Shown piece after piece: positions 10,066 to 22,329 of a stretch of 64,000 bases of DNA. Source of the stretch: Cephalopachus bancanus (Eukaryota > Chordata > Mammalia > Primates > Tarsiidae); NCBI GenBank assembly GCA_027257055.1, contig JAPVLO010000055.1:9633501-9697500 (forward strand). The letters run 5' to 3'. The notes beneath the pieces are model-generated. The model was not told where the DNA came from, searched no databases, and saw only the letters and a list, made by a program, of their open reading frames with translations. The position numbers and the translations under genes are program-made. How positions within the stretch are numbered: the stretch's first letter is position 1; every line of letters begins with the position of its first letter.

Positions 10066-13000
10066 TATTTTGCTTTCCTCTCAAGAATTCTTCTTACTCC
10101 CCAACCTCTCACTTTTTTCCCCTTGAGTTTCTCGAACATCCAACTAGAATCTTCATTGGGAATCTGGGAATCAACATGAGAGCAATTGGGAGCCAGAAAA
10201 TCACCCCTCATTCCACCATCTATTCCTTTGACACAAAAAATGACATAAGTAAAATTACTAAACATGTGATCTGGAAAATAGATGCTTTAAAAAAGGCTAA
10301 TGGTTTTCCTTCTTTCTCTCTAACATGCTGAATTACCAAGTGTTTTAAGTATTCATAAAATATGTCCAACCCAAGTAGATAATTAAACATGTTAGATTCT
10401 GAGATTGATGCTCCTAAGACTTTAGTATTGGAAAAGACTTGAAAAATGTGACCGAAGCACAAATGCTTTTTGAAGTTCATTTTCAGGGAGTTGAAAGTAG
10501 GTTGTCTATATAGCCCTCAAAATATTTATTATTTCAAGAAAAATAGATGTAGAGTTATTATAACTTAACATTAGCAATAATTCTAATCTTTTCAACCCGA
10601 TTTTATCAAAGTCTAGTTAAATTTTGATTTTAAAAATATTTATATGTGCTATCTCAAAAAAAAAATCTGTAGCAATTCAACATGAGTCTAACTCTAGTAT
10701 CTTCTGACGCCACGGTTGTTATTTTTAAACTGATTCAGGTAACTTAGTTGGCACATCTAGTAATAGCCAGTTGTATTTTATCCTTTGTATATGTTTTAAT
10801 TCCCAGATCCTTACTCTGGGCATTTTCAATATCTACTCAAGGTACATTGAAGAATTTAATTAACTTTCAACATATTCAAAGTTTAAATGTAGTGTTACAT
10901 AATGCATTCTAAAGAATTACTACCTGGGGTTTATTATTTAACATGTTACTTTTTTAGTATAATAAGGAATGTGTTGATAGTCAAGTCTATACCCTTGGGA
11001 GGGAAAGGAACGTTGACAGAGGGCCAGCAAGGTACTAGCCTGTTTCCAACTCCTTACCTCCCCTGAGCCATGTAATCATTCTGATGGGTGGACGTCCTTA
11101 GGAAGGAATTTGGGACCTTGTGGTAATCTGGATATCGTGCTTGTGTCCAAATCTTTTCCAGCCACTTTTTGTAGGTCTATGTTTCCCATGTATCCAGTGA
11201 GAGGCATGGGAGGCAGCGGACATGCTGAGAAAGTTGAACGGCTGGTCTTTTCTATTTAAGGGACTTAGAGCACATGCCATAAATTATCCTCTCCTCAGTT
11301 TTCTTTACACATGCTGAGAAGTCCTGAATCAACCCTCCAGCGTGGTCCCATGTGGCACTGGTCTCAGAGCCCACTGGGCTATCTCACTTATGGTTTGCAG
11401 AGGCCACAGCCAGATGACCAGTAATCCCAGCACAGAGAACTAGCCCTCACCCTCCATGCTCTGCTCCACCTGGGCAAGGGTGGTCCAAGGAGTGCCTTTT
11501 TTAAAAACTAAAACCAGACTTAGAGTTTCCACAATACCACATTTTTTTACCCAAGGCTCTGATCTCACCAGATCCAGTCTCTCTGAGAAGAATATTTTAC
11601 ACATATCCTTATATCCTTCATGTCTCTTCTTTTAAACAAGTACTCCCTCCCCAACTCCTGTTAAGGATTTCATTATTTTTCCATGAAAAGTAATTGTACA
11701 CATTTTTTAACTAAACAAAGATCTCTTCTAGCTTGGTCCTTTCTCTTCTGGAACCTAAGGTGGGGGATGGCCAACATCTTACTAAGCCACAAAAGGCCAC
11801 CCTGGGGTGCACCTCTACTTATAGTGCTTTCCTCACATAGTGGTTCCCTTCTAGAATCCCATAGTGATGGCAGGCTGGGCTCCCACACTGCTGCCTGGCT
11901 GCTGCCCTGACCTTCGGCTTTCCTTCTCATTGGCTAATATTCCCAATGCACACATAGTTGCATTTTAAGAATAGAGCACAATTCTTATCCTCTGTTTGAC
12001 ATACTAAACTACCGGCAAAGATGTATTCTCGGGACAGCTTTTTAAAGTCTGTCTGCAAACAACACCAAGATTAAATGTGTCTCCCCAGCCTGAACAAGGA
12101 TGGCTCTTGTTGCAAAGAGCAGAAGAGCTATCTTATAGGCCATGGGGGATCACAGCTTGGGCTGAACCTCAGTCAGTAGGTCTAGACAGCAACCATGCTA
12201 ATTTGGGAAATGCAGGCCATCAGTAAAGCCAAGTGGTGTGACTGTAGATCCATCTATTGTGGACACAATTAAGTAAGTGAGATATATTTATGAATTCAAA
12301 ACAGCTTAGTCATTCTTCAAAATCAGAGTTTAAAATCCAAACTGGAAATATTCATATAGTTTCTCCATTTAAGTGACAAGATTTTATATAATGCACATGA
12401 ATGAAATATATATTTTACAAAGTGAGAATAGTTTCTTTGTGTTCAATTTGAAAACGACAGCATTTTTGTGGTGTCGAATAGTCTACATAGATAGATATAG
12501 TCTAATTGAATCCCTTCCTCCACTTTTGGTTTTCTGGGCTCCAAGTTTCCTTGTTTGTAATCTTATTGCTGTATTCATTAGAATATAGAAATGCTTCTAT
12601 CTTGGCCTGACATTCACTTCTAGCTGCATTATGGGTGTGATTTTTAACAAAAAAAAAACACAGTTGACTAGGAGAACGCTGTTCTTCCCACACTGTGCCG
12701 ACGATGGCAGCACATATGTTAACTCTTTCTAGTTTTGGACGAGAGTGGGTGAACATGATACTTACTGCTGGCCAGATTCTTTGAAATTTTTTTTAGCACA
12801 GCAAATTGATCCAACAAATATCTTCTTATAGTTACATGATGCTTCTGTAGGTAGAAAGAGTAACAGACTATCATTTTATACCAAGGGAAATTTTTACATT
12901 AAAGACGATCACCATTGTGAATATAAAATGGAATATTACATAGCCAATAAAATGAGGTTACAAAGTGAGGTATATGCATTTATGTTTATAATAACAGGGA

Positions 13001-13098
13001 AAAAAATCCTAATTTTTAAAGTTATTTAAGCAGTAAGAGATGCAAAATATTTGGGAACTACACACAGTTGAGATTACATCGTATATATAGAATTACAA
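10066..13098. other. No gene recognised; AT-rich unique sequence
   Basis: Contains several AT-rich stretches (10500-10950, 12240-12500, 12780-13090). Frames up to 86 codons have no domains. Nothing was assigned to a repeat family with confidence. Confidence 0.4.
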
Positions 13099-13386
13099 GG
13101 CCAGGTGCATTGGCTCACACCTGTAATCTGAACACTTTGGTAGGCCAAGGCAGGAGGACTGCTTGAGCCTGGAGTTCAAGATCAGCCAATGTAGTGAGAC
13201 CTCATCTCCACACAAAAAAATTAAAAATTTAGCCAAGTGTAGTGGTGTACACTTATAGTCCCGAGCTACTTAGGAGGCTGAGGCAGAAGGATCACCTGAG
13301 CCGAGGCAGTCAAGGCTGCGGTGAGCCGAGATTATGCCACTGTACTCCAGCCTGAGCAACAGAATGAGACCCCCTACTAAAAAAAT
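13099..13386 (+). mobile_element. Older Alu, + strand
   Basis: Full-length dimeric Alu starting 'ggccaggtgcattggctcac' with a middle A-rich linker and an end reading 'ccactgtactccagcctgag'. The left-arm core is the ancestral GGAGTTCAAGATCAGCC form, without the T-arm-like stem of younger copies. Heavily mutated, with no clear target-site duplication, so inserted early. Confidence 0.93.
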
Positions 13387-13529
13387 ACATTTATATCTGT
13401 AAAATTAGGTAAGATTTATATGCAACTATATATGCATATGTATATTTATCCATCTATCTATCTGCATACATAAGCAATATTATTTCTAGTGGGGTGATCA
13501 GGGGACCTTGCTTTTAAAATATGCTCTTG

Positions 13530-13832
13530 AGCCGGGCTCGGTGGCTCAGCCTGTAATCCCGCGCCTTTGGGAGGCTGAGGTGAGTGGATTGCCTGAGCCC
13601 GCGGGTTCGAGACCCGCCTGGGCAGCGAGACCTCATCTCTACAATAAATCAAAAAAAAAAATCAGCCGGGCATGGTAGCGCATGCCTGTAATTCCGGCTA
13701 CTCGGAAGGCGGAGGCGGAAGGATTGCCGGAGCCCAGCAGGAGAGGCTGCGGTGGCCGGAAGCGGCCACTGCACTCCAGTCTGGGCGACAGAGTGAGACT
13801 CCAACTCAAAAAAATAAAAAATAAAAAAAAAT
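13530..13832 (+). mobile_element. Young Alu subfamily copy, + strand
   Basis: Full-length dimeric Alu with many intact CpGs. Perfect 14-bp target-site duplication AAAATATGCTCTTG (13516-13529 and 13833-13846). The left B-box hairpin is GCGGG-TTCGAGA-CCCGC. It lacks the six bases ACTTGG between the left B box and 'cgagacctc', a deletion shared with the copies at 31711 and 56868. The right arm has a long stem closed by GAAG. Confidence 0.97.
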
Positions 13833-13846
13833 AAAATATGCTCTTG

Positions 13847-15811
13847 TAGTTTCTGAATCTTTTTGAGGACATCTTACTTTTATAAGCAAAATAATCTTGT
13901 TAAAAATAACATTTCAAATAAATATACCTATTTCATCAGTCCCATTGGCAATAAAGGAACAAAGCAATATCATCTAGTTTCCTGATTCTTAGGATTGTAA
14001 CCTTTCATTTATGCCAAATCATAATCCACATGTAATAAAAGAAAGAGATCTTTCCCAAGAGGTTTAGAAAAGCCTTTCTTCCTCATGACTTAGTACTTAA
14101 AATTACACTACAAAAGACAGAGAAGAATGAACCACGGAAGCTTCCAGGAGCTGTGAAAATGCTCCTCTTCCACACATTACTATATTTTGGTATATTAGAA
14201 TCGGCCACTATAAATGATTTGGTACTTGATTTTTTGTTGTTGTTGCCACAATTAGTTGAAAAGTGAAAAGCTCCTCGTCAATTTATCATATAAGGACTTA
14301 TTAGATGCCACTCAGGAGCCCTACACTCAGTAAATGAAGTATAGGGACACAAAAGTGGGAACCCATGAGATGGTCTTATCTCATTGTACCACACCAATGT
14401 ATTTTTGCCCAAGACTTTTAAAATCATTATTTCCTTTAGAAGGTACTGCTGCCTAAGAATATGAACAGATTAACTAATTGCACGAAGGTGCACATCTTGG
14501 TTTAATAAACCAAATCCCTCAAGCTTGCTTTCTCTGGCTCCCTGATAGCTACCCAAATCAAAGGACCTCAGATCCCTGACCTGTGTATGTTGTTTTGTTT
14601 TACTTTCCATTCTTGTGAAAGTGGACTGTGTTTAAAGCGCATGCTAGAAAGTATCCCAAATATGCCCCGATAGAATCCAACCCGGTACTTCCTTCGTGCC
14701 CTGAGGTTGCAATCCTGTCCTCTTTGCTCTGCATCTGCTTTAATTCGCCATCAGCTGTAAGGAAGGAAATTAGCACAGGGAGAGAGAACAATGAACACAC
14801 TGTAATTTTTTACAATACACTAACAGTAATATTGTGACAAACAGTTCAGCAGTGTAATTCAGCGCCTCCAAACTCTCAAGGGTAGTGGAGAATAAGATGT
14901 ATATTTCAAGAGCTAACAGAATGATCTAAGGCACCCAGGGCCTTGAGCATGCAATAACTGTGTGTTGAATGAACCAACAAACAACAGAATGAGTGAATGT
15001 GTGAATGAATGAATGAAAGCAGATAGTATTTGAGAAAAATCCAGGGGATTGTTTCTGGTATATTTTTCGACAAAGCTCTTAACATATCTATTGTGAAATG
15101 TTCTTTTCTTTAACCAAATATCTTTATTTTCAATCATGAGTCATAAAGAAATTTCAAGTGTTCCATGGAATCTATTGCATAGTAATAGGGTTAAATCAGA
15201 ATAACCTCTTTAAAAATCAAAGTAAATAAATTTTCCCAAATAGATTTTATTGAAGAGAATGGAGTAAAGCATTTATAAGTTTGTTGGAAGATGCTAAATT
15301 TAAAATGCAAGCAAGCTCCTCAGAAACAAAAGTCTACTGCTAGCTCACCCACCTTTTACATATGTATTTTCCAGTACAACATAGCCCAGTGAATACCGCA
15401 TTTAGAATGGCAGTTATAACGGTATGTGAAAAAAATAGAATAATTGTGGAATTTTTTGCACTTTAAATGCTCTGTTTTTAAAGTAGGGAAAATGAAATAG
15501 CAAGAGCTAAACCAAGCGGGGTAGTATGTGAGCTATAGCTCAAGCAATCTTCAAGCAAGCTCTGAACTATATTGTTGAGTATCATATGAAGTAGTTATAT
15601 ATTAATTTCTCCTACCAAATTATATAAATATAGCAAAAGATAAATTAGGTGCATCACTAGAATCAAATAGAACCACAAAAATACTGAAAAAGCTTTTTTC
15701 TATCAAAAGAAAAATAATTTTAAAATCCATTTGGCCCTCAGTCTCAAATAAAAAAGAAATACATTTGAAATTCAGGTATTTGTCAATTTTATCTAAAACA
15801 ATATAAATGCT
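13847..15811. other. No gene recognised; TGAATGAA tail near 15000
   Basis: Mostly unique AT-rich sequence. A 'gtgaatgaatgaatgaaagc' tract at 15000-15020 may be the tail of an L2 or MIR relic. No coding frame is supported. Confidence 0.4.
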
Positions 15812-15826
15812 TAAGTGTATTTTCTT

Positions 15827-16130
15827 TTTTTTTCTTTTTTCTTTTTTTTTTTTTGAGTTGGAGTCTCACTCTGTCACCCAGACTGGAGTGCAGTGGCTGC
15901 TCCTGGCCACCGCAGCCTCGACCTGCTGGGCTTTGGTGATCCTTCCGCCTCAGCCTTCCAAGTAGCTGGAACTACAGGCACGCGCTACCATGCCCGGCTC
16001 ATTTTGATTTATTGTAGAGATGAGGTGTCACCAAGTTGCCCGGGCGGGTCTCGAACCCGCGGGCTCAGGCAATTCACTCACCTCAGCCTCCCAAAGGCTC
16101 GAGATTATAGACTGAGCCACCAAGCCCGGC
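15827..16130 (-). mobile_element. Young Alu, - strand
   Basis: Full-length Alu in reverse orientation with the tail (poly-T on +) at 15827-15854. Target-site duplication TAAGTGTATTTTCTT at 15812-15826 against TAAGTGTAGTTTCTT at 16131-16145, one mismatch. The perfect left T-arm-like core is present; the ACTTGG bases are retained. The 84-codon frame at 15893-16147 is Alu sequence, not a gene. Confidence 0.97.
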
Positions 16131-16145
16131 TAAGTGTAGTTTCTT

Positions 16146-18199
16146 AAAAATAGGCATATTCAAGGATACTCCAAATCAGAAAAACATTGACTTTGTTTAG
16201 ATTGAAAACATAATTGAACACTAAGTTTTCTCCAACTACTACCAGGTCAATTCAGCCTGGCATTTATGTTTTATAATACAGTTTTCTGGAAAATACCTTA
16301 AATCACTTTAAAATATGAAATAATAAATCAGAGCTAGAATAACTTTTGTAGCAGCATCAGTAACATTACAAATTTTCTATCTCACCATAAGGGAAAATAG
16401 CCTTAAAATCAACTCCTAACCTTAAAATCATTCTATAAAGTTTTCTCTCGTTTAAAAAGTATGTTATCCTGATTATAAAAATAATACCTGCTAATGTAAA
16501 AATGTATTGAAAACAAAAAGAGAAAGAAAGAAGAAAAAAAAAACCTTTGTATTTGGGTCCTTTCCTTTTAAAGCCACTGGGATCATACTATATACGATTT
16601 TGTGTTTAGTTTATTTTTTAATTTAACATCATATCTTTAGCACACCACATGGCATTAAATGTTATTTGAGGACATAAATCACACGATATGTAACTATTCT
16701 CCTACTCTTGGACACTTAGGTAGTTACCAATCTTTTGAGATAATAAATAACATTTTAACTAATAATAACAGAAATGTTATGGTATACAATTACATTAAAA
16801 ACACAACACGTAACTGGACACAATTTAATCTGAATCTAATCTAATTGATTTTAGACAGCTAACAAGATTATTATAAATCCTGATTCTATTCTTCCACTTC
16901 TTATGATCTAAAAACACAATAAAAACAGCTTTGAATGCCTTTCCTTATGTCACTGATCAAGGTGTTGGCAGGTACAGAAGGAAGAGTGGACCATGATATG
17001 TCACCGGGACTTTGACTCGGATTCATTTGAATACGTAGGCCAATGTGCTAAAAATACATCTAACTCTTGTAGCATTCAACTCATACTTTTCTTTCTTGTA
17101 CCTAAGGCTTTAATACACGTCTTCTCAAAAAGTATATTGAAAGCTAGTTAATGACATTAACTAGTCTAGTGTCACAATCAAAAGCAACGATCTATATTTA
17201 GCACAGGGAGGAAATGTGTGTGAATTCCTAATGATCATTTTAATCATTTTTTTAATTTACACACATTCATTTATAAACCATCAGCCAAGACAGACAACTT
17301 TATACTTCAGTTTTAGAAAGGAAAAGAAAAAGACCAAAATAACGGCGGCCTAACAAAGAAAAGTGTATTTCTCCTGCAGGCCAGCATCTTCCTTGGGTTA
17401 TTTCAGAATTCCAGAATGCTTTGCCCACACAGCCCCTCCTTGTCTAGAAATGTGTCTGCCATGGGCAGTAAGGAAGAGTGAGCTCAGAGTCATGCCCCGA
17501 CCAGTCAGAGATTCCACTAGGATTGACATGCGTCACTTGGCTCTACTCTCAGAGTCATTACCAAGGCAAATCACTGCAAACTTCAAGGAGGCAGAGCTCT
17601 CTTCTCCCACGTGTCTGATTGTTGGAAGAACCAGATATTGATTAAAAGTTCTCAGGCCATGCAGATCTAGAACTACATGGATCTAGAACCTTGCCAAGAT
17701 TCATCAACATCACCTATCACTGTCTACAGATACTGGGATTTCCTTCTCTCCACTCAATAAAGGAAAAGTTGATTCCTCTGTTCTGGCATTGTCTCAGTCT
17801 CAGATACATGGTTGCTCAAATACTCGAAATGGTGGTTCAAGGCCATGTATCTTATTGACCTTGATGGTAATAAATCAAGTGTCAGAGATGAGGAGTTCAT
17901 TAAACAGTTAGGCTTTATCTTGGTAGCAAGTTAGGAAGAAGTTCTATAGCATAATAGAATTAAAACTCCAACTTCTCATCACAATAAGGTGATATGGGAA
18001 AATGTCCATCTGTGTCAGGTAGAAATGGACTCCAGGTCACTTTGCACTGTAAAATAAAGACAGTGACTTATTCTTTCTCAACATTATTTCCTCCTCTGTG
18101 ATTCTCCTACACTCACATTCTCAAGGAGACTTAATAATAATATGCCAAATCTCAAAGACATACAATAATGTAGTAGATGCCTCACATTCTTCTGAGGAC
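16146..18199. other. No gene recognised; possible LINE relic 16430-16760
   Basis: The interval 16430-16760 ('ggatcatactatatacgatt…ttgagataataaataacatt') has the flavour of an old LINE but is too diverged to name. The rest is unique-looking; a 92-codon frame at 17363-17641 on the + strand has no domain. Confidence 0.35.
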
Positions 18200-18542
18200 A
18201 TTGCACATGCAGAAGGTCTTCTGTATCCATGGGTTCTGTATCCATGATTCAACCAATCCTGGGTTTAAAATATTCAGGAAAAAATGGCATCTGTTCTGAA
18301 TGTGCACAGACCTTTTTTCTTATCAGTCCCTAAACCATATAGTATAAAAACTATTCACATAGTATTTACATTGTATTAGGTAATATAAGCAATCTAGAGA
18401 GAATTCAAAGAATGCAGGAAGATGTGTGTAAGTTAAAGGCAAACACAATACCACTTTATGACAGGGATGTGAGTATCCTAGGATTTTGGTATCTGCGGGG
18501 GATCTTGGAACCAATTCTTCCTAGATACCAAGGGACAACTGT
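18200..18542 (+). mobile_element. Tigger/MER2-type DNA transposon
   Basis: Carries the MER2-group wording: 'ttctgtatccatgggttctg', 'gattcaaccaatcctgggtt', 'tttacattgtattaggtaat', 'taagcaatctagagag', and a 3' terminus 'ataccaagggacaactgta'. The 5' terminal repeat is duplicated or damaged ('tctgtatccatg' appears twice). A non-autonomous cut-and-paste element of the Tc1/mariner Tigger group; no transposase frame. Confidence 0.8.
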
Positions 18543-18544
18543 AT

Positions 18545-18738
18545 TACTTATTAATCTTCACTTCAACACCCTCAGGTCAGTACTATTGCTTGCCCAGTGA
18601 CAGATGAGGAAGCTGATACACAGAAAAGTAGAAGAACTTGCCCAAAGTCACACAGTTAGTAAGTAGGGGAGACAAAATTCAGGTCACAGTTGTTTCTCTC
18701 CAGAGACCCTGGTCTCTTCCACTGTACCAATATGCTTT
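18545..18738 (-). mobile_element. MIR-type SINE, - strand
   Basis: Contains 'gacagatgaggaagctgata', then 'ttgcccaaagtcacacagtt' and 'gaccctggtctcttccac', the MIR order in reverse complement. It lies directly after the Tigger element. Confidence 0.85.
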
Positions 18739-18779
18739 CAGTAAGTTATAATAATTCTTGGTAATTCTCAAGACAAACA

Positions 18780-18892
18780 CAAAAGGGTCACTATTTCCAT
18801 TAACAGACACACACACCTTGCCCAAGGTTACCACTGTGAACACCAGAGGAGGATTTGAATCTGGGTTGAACACAGCTCCACAGACAAGGAGG
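18780..18892 (-). mobile_element. MIR fragment, - strand
   Basis: Partial core 'ccttgcccaaggttaccact' and 'gaggatttgaatctgggttg'. A second MIR piece, overlapped by a 118-codon frame at 18758-19114 for which there is no other support. Confidence 0.6.
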
Positions 18893-20086
18893 CAACCAGT
18901 ATGCCGAGCTGCTGTTGGTGCACCTGCCCTAAGACCTCAGACTAAGTCATTTTTTCTGATTATATTTCTGTCTGTAGTGATAGTTCGTTTCTTCCCACAC
19001 AGCCGCTTTCATTTCATTTCACTCTCCAGCCCTCTATCAAAGAACTTGCAATCCCCAGACAATCACTTCCTAGGATCATGCAAATATTGCTTGCTGCCTT
19101 TGACCTTGCTTTGAAGACCTCTTTGTCTACAGTGGATTTTTAGCCCTCTGCGGGGAAGATATTTAATTCAGACCCTCTCGCCTAAAGAAACTTGAATCCC
19201 TGAAAGCTGACACTTTCCTGTTACTAACTGAATTCTGTGTTCTCCGAGTTCTAATTCACTCTTGAGATTTCTTAGCAGGCTTTAACCCAAACTCAGCAGA
19301 TTAAAGTCTGCCTTTTCCCTAGTGAGGTCTGCCTTTGGCAACACTTTCCACATGGGAGTAGAGGAGAATCACCTATTCCTCTTCTCAGTGGGCAGTTGAA
19401 AAGTGGGCCTGGTCAGAGGGAACAGGGCAAAACATAGTTGCCTTAGGACAGAAAATCTCAGAGCAGCTTTATGGTGATGATTGCAGTGACCAAGCTAATA
19501 TAGGACTTTGATGAGCCTAGCATTAACTGATTGACTTTCACACAAGTTTTACCTAATACATCTTTGTCCTTATAGAAATTCAGAGCTATTGCCATCTTTA
19601 GAAGCATTTGATGAATATGCAGGATGGCCAGAAGCTAAGCAGCATAATTGAATTCACAACTATTTGCTATAGGACTATAATTTAATGGGAGCATTATAAT
19701 TTACTAAATACCATCACAGTGGCACCACATCCTACTAATCAAAAATTGAAAAAGATATGTGCAGCAATTTTTCTTTATTACTCATAGTAGCTTATGATTG
19801 GGTATTTACCTCTGGAGTAGAATGGATGTTATCATTTTTGCTTCCAGATTCAAATATTCTAAAACTAAGTTAAATTCTAGTACCTCTAAATTCAATTCAT
19901 CCAGAATCTAGTACCAATAAATTGAAGTCTTAGTTCTAAATGTCTCTTTTCAAGCATCACATTCACCACAGAGTTCGCAGCTATCCAAAATAGCATCTAT
20001 TTTTGTAAAGCAATATATAATAAGAATTCTGTATTAAGGTTCAACTATGTTTCATCTATACAAAGCAGGATACATTACACACATAA

Positions 20087-20088
<2 letters not shown>
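18893..20088. other. No gene or repeat recognised
   Basis: Unique-looking AT-rich sequence between a MIR fragment and the GT array. No supported reading frame. Confidence 0.4.

Positions 20089-20132
<44 letters not shown>
20089..20132. repeat. (GT)n microsatellite
   Basis: Pure GT run of about 22 units with no interruption. The flanks are AT-rich unique sequence. Uninterrupted arrays like this are usually length-polymorphic. Confidence 0.98.
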
Positions 20133-20133
<1 letters not shown>

Positions 20134-20505
20134 CTAATCTGAGCAATTGTCCTACAATGAAAGTATTATTCTTCTATATTTTTAGAAATGGTAAAATAAA
20201 AGTTCAGAGAAACCCAAAGTCATTCAGTTAGCTAGATAGGAAAGCCAAGCCCAGGATCTAGTTCTCTCTGACACAATAACTACCTACATCTGTGGAGTTA
20301 TTCCAATATAGACAAAACTGCTTGTGTTTTCCAAGATATTGTATGAACTTATTCTAGCTGGTGACTTCCTGCCAACATCACTGATTAATGACCGAAAAGG
20401 TGGCACTCCACAAGCAAAAATGATAAACCAGCCAAGGCAAGAGGCCATCTTCTCCTTCTAAGCACCTGGGGAGGGGTGAACTTCTGTCTTCCTCATTCCA
20501 AGGTA
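20133..20505. other. No gene recognised; possible MIR trace
   Basis: A part near 20200-20260 ('aaagtcattcagttagctag') hints at a MIR core but is too short to call. Confidence 0.35.
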
Positions 20506-20519
20506 AGAGTTCTAATGTA

Positions 20520-20803
20520 GCCGGGTTTGATGGCTCAGCCTGTAATTCCACACTTTGGGAGGCTGTGATGAGTGGATTGCCTGAGCCCTCCGGTTCGAGA
20601 CCGGCCTGGGCAACTTGGCGAGACCTCATCTTTACAATAAAATCAAAAGAAAAATTAGCCAGGCGTGGTAGCGCACGCCTGTAGTTCCAGCTGCTTGGAC
20701 GGCTGAGGCAGAAGGAGCCCAGCAGGTCAAGGCTGCATTGGCCGGGAGCGGCCACTGCACTCCAGTCTGGGCGACAGAGCGAGACTCCAACTCAAAAAAA
20801 AAA
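20520..20803 (+). mobile_element. Alu with compensating change in B-box stem, + strand
   Basis: Full-length Alu with target-site duplication AGAGTTCTAATGTA (20506-20519 and 20804-20817). The left core reads TCCGG-TTCGAGA-CCGGC: compared with the family's GCGGG/CCCGC arms, one G-C pair is swapped to C-G on both sides, keeping it paired. The right arm has about 16 bases missing ('gaaggagcccagcag'). The 125-codon - strand frame here is Alu-derived. Confidence 0.96.
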
Positions 20804-20817
20804 AGAGTTCTAATGTA

Positions 20818-22039
20818 TGCTGGAACCACTTGCTATGAGAAGCAGCCATTATCATTATCCACATCTGTTAATATTTACAGAGTCGCACCCTTAAAACAGA
20901 ACTACTGAGAATTTTTATTTTATCTCTCATTTTAGAATCAATGAGCATTCTAAATACCTGCTCCCTGTTTTTGTTACAGGCTTAGCTTGCGTTCCATGGG
21001 AATCTGTTTCCATGGCATGTCTGGGAAGAATACTCTCTCCTTTCCCCCACGATTATCAGGCGTTCTCACAACTCTCCTCGACTTCCTTTCCCGACAAGAC
21101 TCAGCCTTGAAAAAGTACAGGCCACATATGTGGGGGCAAGGGTAACATATTTTGAATAGTGCTAATCTCCAAACAGTCACAGCCAGAGTAACAGACATCA
21201 AATGTCCAAGGATCCCAAGCAGCATGGAAAAATTCACATGACGTAAGGCTTCTCAGGCCATACCAACTTGGTATTAGAAACAGGGCTTAAAAAAAAGAAT
21301 GAGGTCACATTATCAGTAAAATTTACAGTGTTCCAGCTGTTGCTCTGATTCCACAAAGCTGGAATTATATTCCCGTGAAAAATTATTTTCCTTCTAGAAG
21401 ACCTCAAGGCGTCCTATATGAGCCATAGTAGACCATGTCAACCATGCTTAGCCACCACTGTTTTCCTCTCCTCAGCCAAACACCCTTTATGATAAGGCTC
21501 CTGAAACCTGCACAAAACGACATGAAAGCCCCACGCCACGGCCTCTGGGGTCAGTGATTCCCACGTCTACCTCAGCCATGGTCCAGGAGTCAGGGCATCA
21601 CAGGAAATACACTGTAAGACAAAGTTTCAAAATCCCTACACATACAGTTGGTGCCCAGCATTTTCCCAGTAAAAGGGAAGCCACCATCCCCCCTCAGCCA
21701 GGAAAGGAGCAACATTGCGCATTGGTAGTTTCCGCTGATAATCCCCCTTCTTCCCAGCTCCCTCCAGCACACACAGATATCCCCTCCCCTAACATCTCCT
21801 TATTGCTTACTGTCTCATCTCTGAAGCACATCACAAAACACGCATACATGCCACTCCTCATCTGCCCCCATCCTTTTTTTCTTGCCACAGTGTGCATCTG
21901 CTTATCTCTGCTCCACCATTTCTACTGCCTTTAGTATCGGGCACTGCTTCCTGAGCCTGGTGTTGCCACATCAGCTCTGGCAATGGGTTCTGAGACAGCT
22001 GGCATCCCTGGAGATCTGCATCAGATGAGGGAACATACT
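20818..22039. other. No gene recognised
   Basis: Mixed sequence. The 126-codon + strand frame at 21554-21934 has no recognised domain, low-complexity hydrophobic end and competing frames on the other strand. Not called as a gene. Confidence 0.4.
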
Positions 22040-22135
22040 TCCAGCCCACCTCAAGTCTCCCAGTCCTAGAACCTGGCTGCTGGGCCTGGGATGGCCCTGA
22101 CGACCTACCGACTGAGCCCACTAGGCCACCACACA
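22040..22135 (-). repeat. tRNA-like A-box/B-box sequence, - strand
   Basis: On the - strand, an A-box-like TGGGCTCAGTCGG (22099-22111 region) is followed 47 bases later by a B-box-like GGTTCTAGGACT. The spacing is close to that in tRNAs and tRNA-derived SINEs. No acceptor stem or cloverleaf could be drawn, so this is not a tRNA gene; it could be a relic of a tRNA-derived SINE or chance. Confidence 0.25.
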
Positions 22136-22329
22136 GGAGAATTTCCTGCACAAGCAACACGCTTTCCTCTTATCTCTTGCACAGCTACTGCTTTACCAAG
22201 ATCATCCTAGTATGCACTAGGGTGAGAAAAAAGGGACTAGCACAACTAGCAAAGGGAAAGGACAGGGAGGACAAACATATATGATGCTGTGGAACCGAAA
22301 AGGAAGCAAGGCGGCCACACGCTTTTTAA

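Noticed and set aside
13600..13620. Possible tRNA gene from the GGTTCGAGACCC motif
   Set aside because: It lies within the Alu left arm; there is no cloverleaf or acceptor stem. The T-arm-like hairpin is reported as an Alu feature instead.
18758..19114. 118-codon + strand frame
   Set aside because: Its start lies in a MIR fragment and the rest shows no domain.
20378..20755. 125-codon - strand frame with 'QAGLEPEGSGNP'-type peptide
   Set aside because: Translation of an Alu; the same peptide style recurs at every Alu in the window.
21554..21934. 126-codon + strand frame
   Set aside because: No recognisable domain, competing frames on the opposite strand and no splice or promoter context. 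A chance frame is the simplest reading.
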